From assembly GCA_037045265.1 (NCBI GenBank), contig JBAOHV010000025.1:186001-250000 (forward strand): DNA of 64,000 nucleotides, written 5' to 3'. The stretch is from JBAOHV01 sp037045265. Its GTDB lineage: Bacteria; Actinomycetota; Acidimicrobiia; Acidimicrobiales; Microtrichaceae. A program made the translations under genes and the position numbers. Positions 7,767-16,161 of this stretch are shown here, one piece after another (position 1 is the stretch's first letter; every line of letters starts with the position of its first letter). A model generated the notes under the pieces. The model was not told where the DNA came from. It was given only the letters and a program-made list of their open reading frames with translations, and did not search any database.

Positions 7767-8552
7767 TCAGCCCAGGTCGGCCGCCGCGAGGAACGCCGGC
7801 CGCTCCCCGCCGCCGTGCAGCCAGATCGCACTACCGCTCACATATGACGCGAGCGGTGAGCCGAGCCAGCGACACGCCTGGGCCAGATCCTCGGGCGTGC
7901 CGAGCCGGCCGGCCGGCACCGTGGCAGCAACCCGGGCGATCCCGGCTTCGTCGCCGTAGAAGAGGTGTGCCTGCTCGGTCTGGATCATTCCGGCGATGAT
8001 CGCCGCGACCCGGGTGCGCGGCGCCCACTCGACCGCCAGTGACTGGGTGAGGCTCAGAAGGCCCGCCTTGGCCGCACCGTAGGCAGCGGTACCGGGCGAT
8101 GGTCGCACGCCGGAGACCGAGGCGATGTTGACGATGACCCCCGGGTCCATGCCGTCGGGTCGCTGCTGGAAGTGGTGGTTGGCGCGCTGCGCCACGTGCA
8201 GCGGCGCCAGCAGATTGAGCTTGATGATCGACTCGCTGAACCGGGCGGACGCGGTGGCAGCGTCGGCGGGAGGCGCGCCGCCGGCGTTGTTGATCACCAG
8301 GTCGAGCCCGCCGAGACGCTCGACGGTCGCGTCGACCAGGTCCGCGGCCTGGCCCTGGTCGTGGATGTCGGCGGCGACGAAGCCGGCCGCGCCCCTGCTG
8401 CCTGACGGGAGCTCCTGGGGCTCGTTGCGCCCGCAGGTCATCACCTGTGCCCCCCAGTCGACGAAGCGCTGGACGATCACACGACCGATGCCCTTCGTGC
8501 CGCCGGTGACCAGCACGACCTTCCCCTCGTAGCTCAGATCCTCGGCGTCCAT
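7767..8552 (-). CDS. SDR-family oxidoreductase of the steroid (HIP) catabolic type
   Basis: A 261-residue classical short-chain dehydrogenase. The cofactor motif is TGGTKGIG (about residues 16-23), followed by NNAGG, the catalytic Ser in NIASVSG, and YGAAK with Tyr and Lys. The C-terminus SGSAIWLHGGGERPAFL and the segment TASARFSESIIKLNLLAPL closely resemble, from memory, the SDRs encoded next to echA20 in the KstR2 regulon of Mycobacterium tuberculosis (Rv3548c/Rv3549c). It probably oxidises a hydroxyacyl-CoA or ring hydroxyl intermediate with NAD(P)+ in the cytoplasm. The gene is divergent from the DUF1023 hydrolase gene, with only 68 bases between. Orthology is inferred from remembered sequence and should be tested by a tree. 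Confidence 0.75.
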   Translation of the reverse strand: MDAEDLSYEGKVVLVTGGTKGIGRVIVQRFVDWGAQVMTCGRNEPQELPSGSRGAAGFVAADIHDQGQAADLVDATVERLGGLDLVINNAGGAPPADAATASARFSESIIKLNLLAPLHVAQRANHHFQQRPDGMDPGVIVNIASVSGVRPSPGTAAYGAAKAGLLSLTQSLAVEWAPRTRVAAIIAGMIQTEQAHLFYGDEAGIARVAATVPAGRLGTPEDLAQACRWLGSPLASYVSGSAIWLHGGGERPAFLAAADLG

Positions 8553-8620
8553 GGCGGCGGACGATACCGGTGTCGGCTCCCCGCTGACGAGCGAGCGGAC
8601 CGCCGATACGGTCGTTCGCC

Positions 8621-9599
8621 GTGCGGCAGGGGTGCGACCCGGAGGTCCTCGAGTCGATGGCGGACGGCTGGGCTGCGCTCGGAGACTCGCTGAGCCGAAT
8701 CCGTGCCCGCGTCGAGCGAGCGCATCGGGGAACTTGGTCCGGCCCTGATGCCCGGCGTTGTCGGGTCGAGCTGGACCGGATCGCGTCGGAGTTGGGATCG
8801 CTCTCGGTGACCGTCGACATGGCAGCTCGGCGCTTGCTCGCCCAAGCTGCTCAGCAACGTCGGGCGTCCGAGGCTGACGTGACTATGCGGACACTCGAGC
8901 GCTCCGAGGCCGGCGATGGTCGGTGGGTCGGCTGGCTGGGCCCGGCGGATGCGACCATCGTGGTGGTACTGGTGCCGGGTGTCGGCACGGACCTGGCCGA
9001 CCGGGACTCCCTGGAGCTCGATGCGCGCCGGGTGCGCGAACACCTGCAGCTCGTAGCGGCGCGCCTGCGCACCGGAGAAACCGTCGCGGTGGTGGCCTGG
9101 CTCGGCTACGACCCGCCCGACGACCTGTTGGCCGGTCTGCGACGTCGACCTGCGGCCGAGGGAGCGGCGCATCTCGTGGTCGATGTGGAGCGGTGGCACG
9201 GCGTCGGGACGCGGCAGGGTGGTGGCGGTCGGTCACAGCTACGGGGCGCTGGTGGTCGCTCGGGCTGCGTCTAGCGGCATGAGGGCCGACGAGGTCGTCC
9301 TCCTGGGCGCGCCAGGGCTCGGTGCGGACGGCGGCGAACTGGAACGTGGCGTCGGGAGTCCGGGACTGTGGAGCGCTTCTTCGGTCGCAGACCCGATCGC
9401 CCTGCTGGCCCGGGTGGGGATCATCCACGGCGAGGATCCGAGCGGCCGTGCACGACCGTTGCCGACATCGGCCGACGGGCATGGCTCCTATCTCGCCGAC
9501 CCTGTGCTGCTCGACGCACTCGCCGCGGTCGCGCTGGGCGATGACAGAGGCGGTACCGTCGCTCCCGGACAGCAGCGCCGTTCGACGTCGGCACCCTGA
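8621..9599 (+). CDS. DUF1023 alpha/beta-hydrolase with WXG-like N-terminus, frame broken near 9209-9214
   Basis: The first 200 residues (GTG start 8621) form an N-terminal helical hairpin containing GTWSGPDARR, reminiscent of WXG100-type domains, then a hydrolase core starting VVVLVPGVGTDLADRD and VAVVAWLGYDPPDD. These are hallmarks of the actinobacterial DUF1023 family. The nucleophile elbow VVAVGHSYGALV and the downstream VVLLGAPGLGADGG and VADPIALLA segments are in the next frame, ending at 9599. Inserting one CG into ACGCGG at 9209-9214 joins them as VGTRGRVVAVGHSYG. The physiological substrate is unknown. The gene lies between two steroid genes on a short plus-strand run with echA20, 38 bases upstream of its ATG. 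Confidence 0.7.
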
Positions 9600-9637
9600 C
9601 CCTCACCGAATCGATCGAACCTTGGAGTGACTACGAC

Positions 9638-10396
9638 ATGGGCCTCACCGTGAACACCGCCGACGGCATCGCCGAGATCGTGATGGACAACCCCCCGGTC
9701 AACGCGCTGACCGTCGCCGGTTGGTTCGAGCTCGCGGAACTGGTGACGGCGACGGGTCGGGACCCCGAGGTAGGAGCACTCGTCCTGCGCGCCGAGGGCA
9801 AGGGGTGGAACGCAGGGGTCGACATCAAGGAGATGCAGTCGACCGACGGGTTCGATGCCCTTCTCGGCGCCAACCGCGGGTGCTACGCGGCGTTCGCCGC
9901 GGTGTACGAGTGCGAGGTGCCGGTGATCGCAGCAGTGCACGACTTCTGTCTCGGGGGTGGCATCGGCCTGGTCGGCAACGCCGATGTGATCGTCGCAGCA
10001 GAGGGCACCCGCTTCGGTCTGCCCGAGGTCAACCAGGGGGCCCTCGGCGCAGCGACGCATCTGGCCCGCCTGGTGCCCCAGCACAAGATGCGAGAGATGG
10101 TGTACACGGCCGAGCCGGTGGATGCATCGCTGCTCGAGTCGTGGGGCTCGGTGAGTCGTGTGGTGCCCCGCGAGGAGTTGCGTGACGCAGCGTTCGAGAT
10201 CGCGGCCAAGATCTGCACCAAGAGCCGCTTCGTGATTCGCCGGGCGAAGGAGTGCCTGAACGCGATCGACGTCGTCGACGTGAAGCGTAGCTACCGCTTC
10301 GAGCAGGGCTTCACCTTCGAGCTGAACCTGTCAGGTGTCTCAGACGAGGCCAGGGACGCGTTCGTGGAGAAGAAGGACGCTGACTACTCCAAGTGA
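9638..10396 (+). CDS. echA20: EchA20-type enoyl-CoA hydratase/isomerase (steroid C/D-ring degradation)
   Basis: A 252-residue crotonase-fold protein. The oxyanion-hole segments are VLRAEGKGWNAGVDIKEMQ and HDFCLGGGIGLVGNADV, and the C-terminus FEQGFTFELNLSGVSDEARD matches my memory of EchA20 (Rv3550) closely. In the HIP pathway EchA20 hydrolytically opens ring D of a 5-OH-HIP-derived enoyl-CoA, providing the substrate for the IpdAB ring-C hydrolase. The nearby ipdA-ipdB-ipdC genes support this role. The ATG at 9638 has GGAG about ten bases upstream. The family and pathway assignment is strong; enzymatic specificity is inferred. Confidence 0.85.
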   Translation: MGLTVNTADGIAEIVMDNPPVNALTVAGWFELAELVTATGRDPEVGALVLRAEGKGWNAGVDIKEMQSTDGFDALLGANRGCYAAFAAVYECEVPVIAAVHDFCLGGGIGLVGNADVIVAAEGTRFGLPEVNQGALGAATHLARLVPQHKMREMVYTAEPVDASLLESWGSVSRVVPREELRDAAFEIAAKICTKSRFVIRRAKECLNAIDVVDVKRSYRFEQGFTFELNLSGVSDEARDAFVEKKDADYSK

Positions 10397-10457
10397 TCCG
10401 CCGCTACCGTGTGGCGGTCGAGCCGCACGGGCGGGCGAACGAGGGTTTGGAGACCAG

Positions 10458-11043
10458 ATGAGGATTCGACGGATCGTCGGTGCCGCCGTGGTGGCGACAT
10501 TGGCTCTCGGTGCCGCTGCGTGCAGCGGTGACGACAACGCCGACAAGGACGAGACGACCACGACGAAGGCCGGTGAGGAGACGACCACGACCGTCGCCGA
10601 GCTGAGCGACGACGACTACTCGGCGGCAGTCGAGCCGCTGATGGACGACCTCGACGGTGCGGGCACCGACCTCTGCGCGGTCCTCCAGGTCGCCTACGGC
10701 ACCGGGCCCGAGGCCCCGCCCTCGACCACCGAACAGGTCAAGGTGACCATTGCCGCACAGGCGAAGATCCTGCGCTCGCTCGCTGCGACCGAGCCGGTGG
10801 AGGCGGCCAGCGCGCCGGTGCTCAACGCTGACCGCCGACAAGCTCGAGGCCGACGCAGAAGCTGCCGGCTACTCGCTCGAGTTCTTCCAGACCGGTGTGA
10901 ACTCGGTGTTCGACACCGAGGAGTTCCGCACAGCCATGACGCCGTACCAGAGCCGTCAGGCCGCGGAGTGCGCGTCCGAGGAGCCGACCGCGGGTAGTTC
11001 CGAGCTCGACGGAGGCGACACGTCGACCACCGTCGGCGGTTGA
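10458..11043 (+). CDS. Small Thr-rich lipoprotein of unknown function, frame broken near 10825-10829
   Basis: The N-terminus is a lipoprotein signal (VGAAVVATLALGAAACSG) followed by an acidic/Thr-rich linker (DETTTTKAGEETTTTVAE), which is common in this organism's exported proteins. The next 70 residues are soluble and helical. The C-terminal part lies in another frame (LTADKLEADAEAAGYSLEFF to DGGDTSTTVGG, stop 11043). Inserting a GC into AACGCT at 10824-10829 gives continuous VLNALTADKLEADA. Total length would be about 195 residues. I do not recognise a domain. It sits between echA20 and ipdA and is followed by a strong hairpin, so it is not necessarily part of the catabolic pathway. Confidence 0.6.
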
Positions 11044-11079
11044 TCCAGAGCGCCTGATCAGGCGTGGAAGTGCGGAACC

Positions 11080-11110
11080 GGCGCTGCGGGTCGTTTCGAC
11101 CCGCAGCGCC
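11080..11110 (+). terminator. Perfect 14-bp hairpin, probable terminator
   Basis: Arms 11080-11093 and 11097-11110 pair perfectly around a TTT loop (GGCGCTGCGGGTCG and its complement). It lies 37 bases after the lipoprotein stop and 20 bases before the operator in front of ipdA, so it isolates the ipd operon from upstream transcription. Confidence 0.75.
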
Positions 11111-11130
11111 GCCGCGTCTACCGTCAAAGA

Positions 11131-11149
11131 CCTGACGACCCGTCAGATC
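11131..11149. promoter_or_regulatory. 19-bp palindromic operator, copy 2 (ipdABC operon)
   Basis: The reverse complement of GATCTGACGGGTCGTCAGG, identical in all 19 bases to the copies at 5235 and 18574. It lies 21 bases before the ipdA GTG start, so a bound repressor would block initiation. Orientation relative to the downstream gene is the same as for copy 1. Confidence 0.82.
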
Positions 11150-11170
11150 GGCTGATTGAAGGGGGAGCAG

Positions 11171-12055
11171 GTGCCCGGACCGGACAAGCGATGCACCGAT
11201 GAGGAGGTCGTCGCCGAGCTGCGCTCGGGCATGACGATCGGTATCGGCGGATGGGGAAGCCGACGCAAGCCGATGTCGATCGTTCGGGCCATCCTGCGAT
11301 CGGATCTCACCGACCTGACCATCGTCAGCTACGGCGGGCCCGACGTCGGGCTCCTCTGCCGTGCCGGCAAGGTGCGCAAGGTGATCTCCGGCTTCGTGTC
11401 GCTCGACTCGATCCCGCTCGAGCCGCACTACCAGGCCGCCCGCCAGTCGGGATCGATCCAGGCGGCTGAATGGGACGAGGGCATGTTGTTGCTGGGACTG
11501 CAGGCCGCCGCCTGGCGCGTCCCGTTCCTCCCGACCCGTGCTGGTCTGGGCTCCGACGTTCTCGAGTTCATGCCGGATCTGCGCACCGTGACCTCGCCCT
11601 ACTCGACCGTCGTCGACGGCGTCGAGTACGACGAGGAGCTCGTCGCCGTTCCCGCTCTCGAACTCGACGCGGCGATCGTGCACCAGAACCGTGCTGACCG
11701 CTCCGGCAACGCGCTCTGGCTGGGTGAGGATCCGTTCATGGACGACCTCTTCGTTCGTGCAGCCGAGCGGGCGTACGTCAGCTGCGAGCAGGTGGTGCCC
11801 ACCGAGGGGCTGGCCCGTATCGCCGACCTGGCCCACCTGCGCATCTCCCGTATGGACGTCACCGGTGTGATCGAGTCGCCCAACGGCGCCCACTTCACCG
11901 AGTGCCCTCCCGACTACGGCCGCGACGAGGCGTTCCAGAAGCGCTATGCGGCGACCGCCAAGTCCGAGGAGGCGTGGAACGAGTTCCGGGCGGAGTTCCT
12001 CGACCTGGACGAAACCGGCTACCAGGCCAAGGTGAAGGAGCTGCAGTCCTCATGA
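11171..12055 (+). CDS. ipdA: IpdA, alpha subunit of the CoA-transferase-fold C-ring hydrolase
   Basis: A protein of 294 residues with the CoA-transferase family I fold. The N-terminal LRSGMTIGIGGWGSRRKPMS and C-terminal NGAHFTECPPDYGRDEAFQ match the M. tuberculosis IpdA sequence as I remember it. IpdAB does not transfer CoA. It hydrolyses the last carbon ring (ring C) of the steroid nucleus in the COCHEA-CoA intermediate. I chose the GTG at 11171, preceded by AAGGGGGAG, over an in-frame TTG at 11156, because it aligns with the family start (PGPDKRCTDEEV). The stop overlaps the ipdB ATG (ATGA), which indicates coupled translation of a heteromer. Confidence 0.9.
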   Translation: MPGPDKRCTDEEVVAELRSGMTIGIGGWGSRRKPMSIVRAILRSDLTDLTIVSYGGPDVGLLCRAGKVRKVISGFVSLDSIPLEPHYQAARQSGSIQAAEWDEGMLLLGLQAAAWRVPFLPTRAGLGSDVLEFMPDLRTVTSPYSTVVDGVEYDEELVAVPALELDAAIVHQNRADRSGNALWLGEDPFMDDLFVRAAERAYVSCEQVVPTEGLARIADLAHLRISRMDVTGVIESPNGAHFTECPPDYGRDEAFQKRYAATAKSEEAWNEFRAEFLDLDETGYQAKVKELQSS

Positions 12056-12852
12056 GCGACGTGACCCGAGCCGACATCTGCGCGGTGGCGATCGCCGAGG
12101 CCTTCCGCGGCGATGGCGAGCGCCTCTGCAACCCGATAGGCAATCTGCCTCTCATCGGTGGCCGGCTGGCCCTGGCCACCGCCGAACCGGAGCTGCTGCT
12201 GACCGACGGGTTCTACACGCTCGTCGATCCGCAGACTGCCGACGACGTCGCTCCGATCGGCCTGTCCGAGGAGGAGAGGCTCTCCCGGCGGACGGTGGCG
12301 CACTGGAACCCCTACCGGGAGATGTTCGGTCTGCTCTGGCAGGGCAAGCGCCACGTGATGATGGGCGCAACCCAGATCGACCGGTTCGGGAACCAGAACA
12401 TCGCTGCGATCGGCGACTGGAACAAGCCGAGCCGCCAGCTGCTCGGCTTCCGCGGCGCGCCCGGCAACACGATCAACCACACGACCAGCTACTGGGTGCC
12501 GAACCACTCACCCCGCGTGTTCGTCGAGACCGTCGACGTGGTCTGCGGTGTCGGCTACGACCGTGCCGCCCAGCTCGGCCCCGCGGCGTCTCGGTTCCAC
12601 GAGGTCCGCAGGGTTGTGTCCAACCTCGGCGTGTTCGACTTCACTGTCCCCGACGGCGAATCCATCGCCCGCATGCGACTCGCTTCGGTCCACCCCGGCG
12701 TGTCGGTCGAAGAGGTCGTCGAGGCGACCGGGTTCGAGCTGGTGATCCCCGAGTCGGTTCCGGACACCAGGCTGCCCGAGCTCGACGAGTTGGAGCGCAT
12801 CGCAGTTCTCGATCCGTTGGGCCTGCGCTTCGCGGAGGTGCCCGCAGGGTGA
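12052..12852 (+). CDS. ipdB: IpdB, beta subunit of the C-ring hydrolase
   Basis: A 266-residue second subunit with the CoA-transferase fold. It has conserved MGATQIDRFGNQNIAAIGDW and TNHTTSYWVPNHS-like segments, and a C-terminal LDPLGLRFAEVP. It pairs with IpdA in a heteromeric hydrolase. The start ATG overlaps the ipdA stop by four bases and the stop overlaps the ipdC GTG (GTGA), so ipdA-ipdB-ipdC form one tight operon behind the 11131 operator. I did not verify the catalytic Glu position, which in the family lies in one subunit only. Confidence 0.9.
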   Translation: MSDVTRADICAVAIAEAFRGDGERLCNPIGNLPLIGGRLALATAEPELLLTDGFYTLVDPQTADDVAPIGLSEEERLSRRTVAHWNPYREMFGLLWQGKRHVMMGATQIDRFGNQNIAAIGDWNKPSRQLLGFRGAPGNTINHTTSYWVPNHSPRVFVETVDVVCGVGYDRAAQLGPAASRFHEVRRVVSNLGVFDFTVPDGESIARMRLASVHPGVSVEEVVEATGFELVIPESVPDTRLPELDELERIAVLDPLGLRFAEVPAG

Positions 12853-13960
12853 GCGGTATCGGCGAGTCAGGAACCGGCAAGTCAGGAACCAGCGAGCACC
12901 ATCGGGCGCTTCGGACCCGGGCGTGCGAGCTGTTCGGCGTCGAATACCCGATCGTGCAGACCGGCATGGGTTGGGTGTCGGGCGCCCGACTGACTGCCGC
13001 GACGGCCGCCGCCGGTGGCCTCGGCATCCTGGCGAGCGCCACCATGACCTATGACGAGCTCGCCGCGGCGATCGTCAAGGTCAGGTCACGCACCGACCGC
13101 CCGTTCGGCGTGAACCTCCTGCCGAATCAGCCCGACGCCGCCAGGCGGTTGGATCTGCTGGTCGCAGAAGGGGTGCCGGTGGCCAGTTTCGCCGCGGCGC
13201 CGCGGCCTGAGCAGGTCGCCCGGCTGAACGACGCCGGCATCGTCACGATCGTCACCGTGGGGGCCAAGCGTCACGCGGAGAAGGTCGCGGCCATGGGCGT
13301 CAAGGCGGTCATCGCCCAGGGTGGAGAAGGCGGCGGCCACACGGGTTCGGTGCCGACCTCGTTGCTCCTGCCACAGGTGGTGGACGGCGTCGCGGGGACC
13401 GACGTCGTCGTCCTCGGAGCCGGTGGGTTCTTCGACGGCCGCGGGCTGGCCGCTGCCCTCGCCTACGGGGCCGACGGCATCGCCATGGGCACCCGGTTCC
13501 TGCTCACCGCTGAGAGCCACGTGCCCGATCACGTCGCGTCCGTCTACCTGGGGACCTCTCTCACCGGCACGGTCGTCACCACCGCTATCGACGGCGCGCC
13601 CCAGCGGGTGATCAGAACGGCGATGATCGACGCGCTCGAAGAAGTCGCCGGGGCTGCTGCGGTTCCCACGGCGCCGCGGCGAACGCGGTCAGCTTCGCCC
13701 GCTCGTCCGGGGTGTCGCTTCCTCAGCTGGCGCGAACCGGTCTTCAGATGCGCAAGGACCAGGAGCTCAGCTGGTCCCAGGTCGCACTGGCCGCCAACGC
13801 CCCGATGATGACCAAGGCGTCGGTGCTCGACGGTGACATCGAGGTCGGGATCCTGCCGACCGGTCAGGTGGTCGGAGCCATCGCCGACCGGCCGTCGGTC
13901 GCTGAGCTGCTCGAACGCATCATGGACGAGGCCGACACCGCACTCGCCCGTTTGTCGTAG
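12849..13960 (+). CDS. ipdC: IpdC, 2-nitropropane-dioxygenase-like flavoprotein of the HIP pathway, frame broken near 13674-13681
   Basis: The first 270 residues form a TIM-barrel nitronate-monooxygenase-like FMN enzyme: QTGMGWVSGARL, AQGGEGGGHTGSVP and GADGIAMGTRFL bind the flavin phosphate. The C-terminal part (SFARSSGVSLPQLARTG, LSWSQVALAANAPMM, stop 13960) is in another frame. Removing one CG from CCGCGGCG restores a protein of about 370 residues similar to IpdC (Rv3553). IpdC is an NADH-dependent reductase acting on a ring-C intermediate (a 5-OH-HIP-CoA derivative) before ring opening. GTGA overlap with ipdB confirms the operon. The break is at a CG-rich step and looks like a sequence error. 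Confidence 0.82.
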
Positions 13961-16161
13961 CTCGTCGCTACTTCGTCGACGCAACGCCGCAGCAGCTCGT
14001 CGAAGGGCAGAGGTCGAGCGAAGTGCCAGCCCTGACCGAGGCGACATCCCATCCCGGCGAGTGTCTGCGCCTGGGCTTCGTCCTCCACACCTTCGGCCAC
14101 CACGTCGAGACCCAGGTCGACCGCCAGGGCGACCACCGCGCTGGTGATCGCGTGGGCTCGGCGGTCTCCGGTGATGCACTCGACGAACGAACGATCGATC
14201 TTCAGGACGTCTGCGCTGTACGAGCTGAGCTGACGCAGCGACGAGTTGCCCGTGCCGAAGTCGTCGACCGCCAGGCCGACCCCCAGGCCACGGATCTCGG
14301 CGATCACCTCCTGGACGGTGTCATCGACGATGACGTCCTCGGTGATCTCGACTATCAGCGACTCAGGGCAGACGCGGGCGAGTTCGAGCGCGGTGCGCAC
14401 TCGGTCGACCACGCGTCGGTCGGTCAGCTCGCTGCTCGACAGGTTGACCGACACCGGCGGCTGTCCTGGCCCGACGGCATCTGCCAGCCTGGCGATGTCC
14501 CTGCATGCCCGGCGTAGCGACAGCTCGCCGATGGTGCCCAGCAGACCTGCCGAGACCGCCTCCTCCAGGAACGTGTCGGGGGCGAGCAGTCCGCGCTCCG
14601 GGTGCTGCCAACGCAGTAGCGCCTCCACCTTGGCCGTCCGGCGGGTCTGCAGGTCCACTATGGGCTGGTAGACGAGCGTGAACTCGTCGCGGATGATCGC
14701 CCGGCGCAGCTCGGGCCCCAGGTCCAGGTCGGCCATCAGACCGGTGTCGAGCTCGGGCCGATAGATGGCGGCGCAATCGCGGCCCAGGGCCTTCGCCTGG
14801 TACAGGGCCACGTCCGCCCTGCGAAGCAGTTCCTCGGAAGCCACGACGGTGTCGACCACCACGAGACCCACGCTGCATGACGGCTGCACCCGGTGCCCGT
14901 CGATCTCGAGCGGTTGGGACAACCGGGAGACGATTCGTCCGGCGAGGGCGTCACTGGTCGTACCGGACAACGTCGTGGCGAGTACGAACTCGTCTCCACC
15001 GAACCTGGTCACTGTCTCGCCGAACATCCCCGCCAAGCGGCTCGCGGACTCGCGGATCAACTCGTCGCCGGCGCGATGGCCGAGAGTGTCGTTGATCACC
15101 TTCAGGTGGTCGATGTCCACGAAGCACACCACGCACGAGTCCCCCAGCGGCACCGACTCGGTGACGATTCCTTCGATCAGGCTGTGCAGGACGCCACGGT
15201 TCGACAGCCCGGTGAGAGCGTCGTGGGTCGCCTGATGCTCGAGGTCGTCCACGGTCTGACGCAACGAGCTCGCCAGAGTCCTGTTGTCGGCCAGCGTCCA
15301 CGATTGGCGCAGCAGCACCGAGGACACGACGACCGTCAGGAGTATCGCTGCAGGTCGGTCGAACCCGCCGCGGACGGCGGCATCGGTCAGCAGCGCGGCG
15401 GTGGCGAGCACTGCAACTGCGACGGGCATGACGTCGAACAGCGAGTAGAGGCGTCGGCGTCGGAACTCGAGGCGCCGCCACTGTGGTCGCTCGGCCACCA
15501 CTGCTGCCACGCCGAACATCGAGATGCCGACCACGAGCACTCCGTACCCGGCACCTGCTTCCAGCGGGGAAGGGCTCTGTGCGTCGGCGAGTAGGTGGAC
15601 TGTTCCTCCGAGCGTGCACGTCCCGAACACGATCGCCAGCATCGCCGATGTGGACTCCTCTACCGATCCCTTCTCCCGGTGCAGTGTTATGGCGATTCCG
15701 GTCCTGCTGACAGCGAACGCCATCGAGGTGGCGGCGATCACAGCTCCTTCGCGCAGCGGCGCGATGGCTCCGACACCGACCGAGTGTGATGCCGCGAGCC
15801 ACACCAGAGCCGACCAGGAGAGTCCGGCTATCAACGCATCCACCAGATAGCGGGCACGTCGCGGGCCTGGGCCGAGCTTCGGGTGACAGGCCGTTCCGAT
15901 GGCGACCGAGAGTGCCGCAGCCAGGAAGAAGCAGTCGTGCAGATCGCGTCCGATCTCTGTCGCTACCTCGTCGAGGATCGCCCACCCAGCACCGATCGCC
16001 ATCAGGAGGAGGCTCACCACCAGGCTGAGCATGAACATCGGGGTTCCACGCCCCTTGCGAAGCGCGCGGGCACACAGCCCGGCGCTGGCCAGCGACGCGG
16101 TCAGCAGCGCGCCGGCGCCGACGAGAGGCACGAGTCCGACCGGAGCGTAGGGGTCCGACAT
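13864..16161 (-). CDS. Membrane GGDEF-EAL protein, both catalytic motifs intact (dual c-di-GMP enzyme)
   Basis: A 765-residue protein with about eight N-terminal membrane helices (residues 10-290), a diguanylate cyclase domain (ATHDALTGLSNR to TRFGGDEFVLATT) and a phosphodiesterase domain. The EAL signature is KVEALLRWQHPERG, with EITEDV, DDFGTGNSS, KIDRSFVE and EGVEDEAQ also present. Both domains look catalytically competent, and there is no RxxD inhibitory site before GGDEF. As printed, the frame ends at 13864 and overlaps ipdC tail-to-tail by 97 bases. Inserting one CG around 13985 would instead end the protein LLRRVASTK at 13969, just past the ipdC stop, so the printed C-terminus may be a further indel artefact. 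Its ATG overlaps the stop of the neighbouring GGDEF gene. Confidence 0.85.
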   Translation of the reverse strand: MSDPYAPVGLVPLVGAGALLTASLASAGLCARALRKGRGTPMFMLSLVVSLLLMAIGAGWAILDEVATEIGRDLHDCFFLAAALSVAIGTACHPKLGPGPRRARYLVDALIAGLSWSALVWLAASHSVGVGAIAPLREGAVIAATSMAFAVSRTGIAITLHREKGSVEESTSAMLAIVFGTCTLGGTVHLLADAQSPSPLEAGAGYGVLVVGISMFGVAAVVAERPQWRRLEFRRRRLYSLFDVMPVAVAVLATAALLTDAAVRGGFDRPAAILLTVVVSSVLLRQSWTLADNRTLASSLRQTVDDLEHQATHDALTGLSNRGVLHSLIEGIVTESVPLGDSCVVCFVDIDHLKVINDTLGHRAGDELIRESASRLAGMFGETVTRFGGDEFVLATTLSGTTSDALAGRIVSRLSQPLEIDGHRVQPSCSVGLVVVDTVVASEELLRRADVALYQAKALGRDCAAIYRPELDTGLMADLDLGPELRRAIIRDEFTLVYQPIVDLQTRRTAKVEALLRWQHPERGLLAPDTFLEEAVSAGLLGTIGELSLRRACRDIARLADAVGPGQPPVSVNLSSSELTDRRVVDRVRTALELARVCPESLIVEITEDVIVDDTVQEVIAEIRGLGVGLAVDDFGTGNSSLRQLSSYSADVLKIDRSFVECITGDRRAHAITSAVVALAVDLGLDVVAEGVEDEAQAQTLAGMGCRLGQGWHFARPLPFDELLRRCVDEVATSYDKRASAVSASSMMRSSSSATDGRSAMAPTT

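Noticed and set aside
10694..11893. Minus-strand open frame of 399 codons opposite ipdA and the lipoprotein
   Set aside because: It lies antisense to the strongly conserved ipdA and crosses a hairpin and an operator; no conserved motif.
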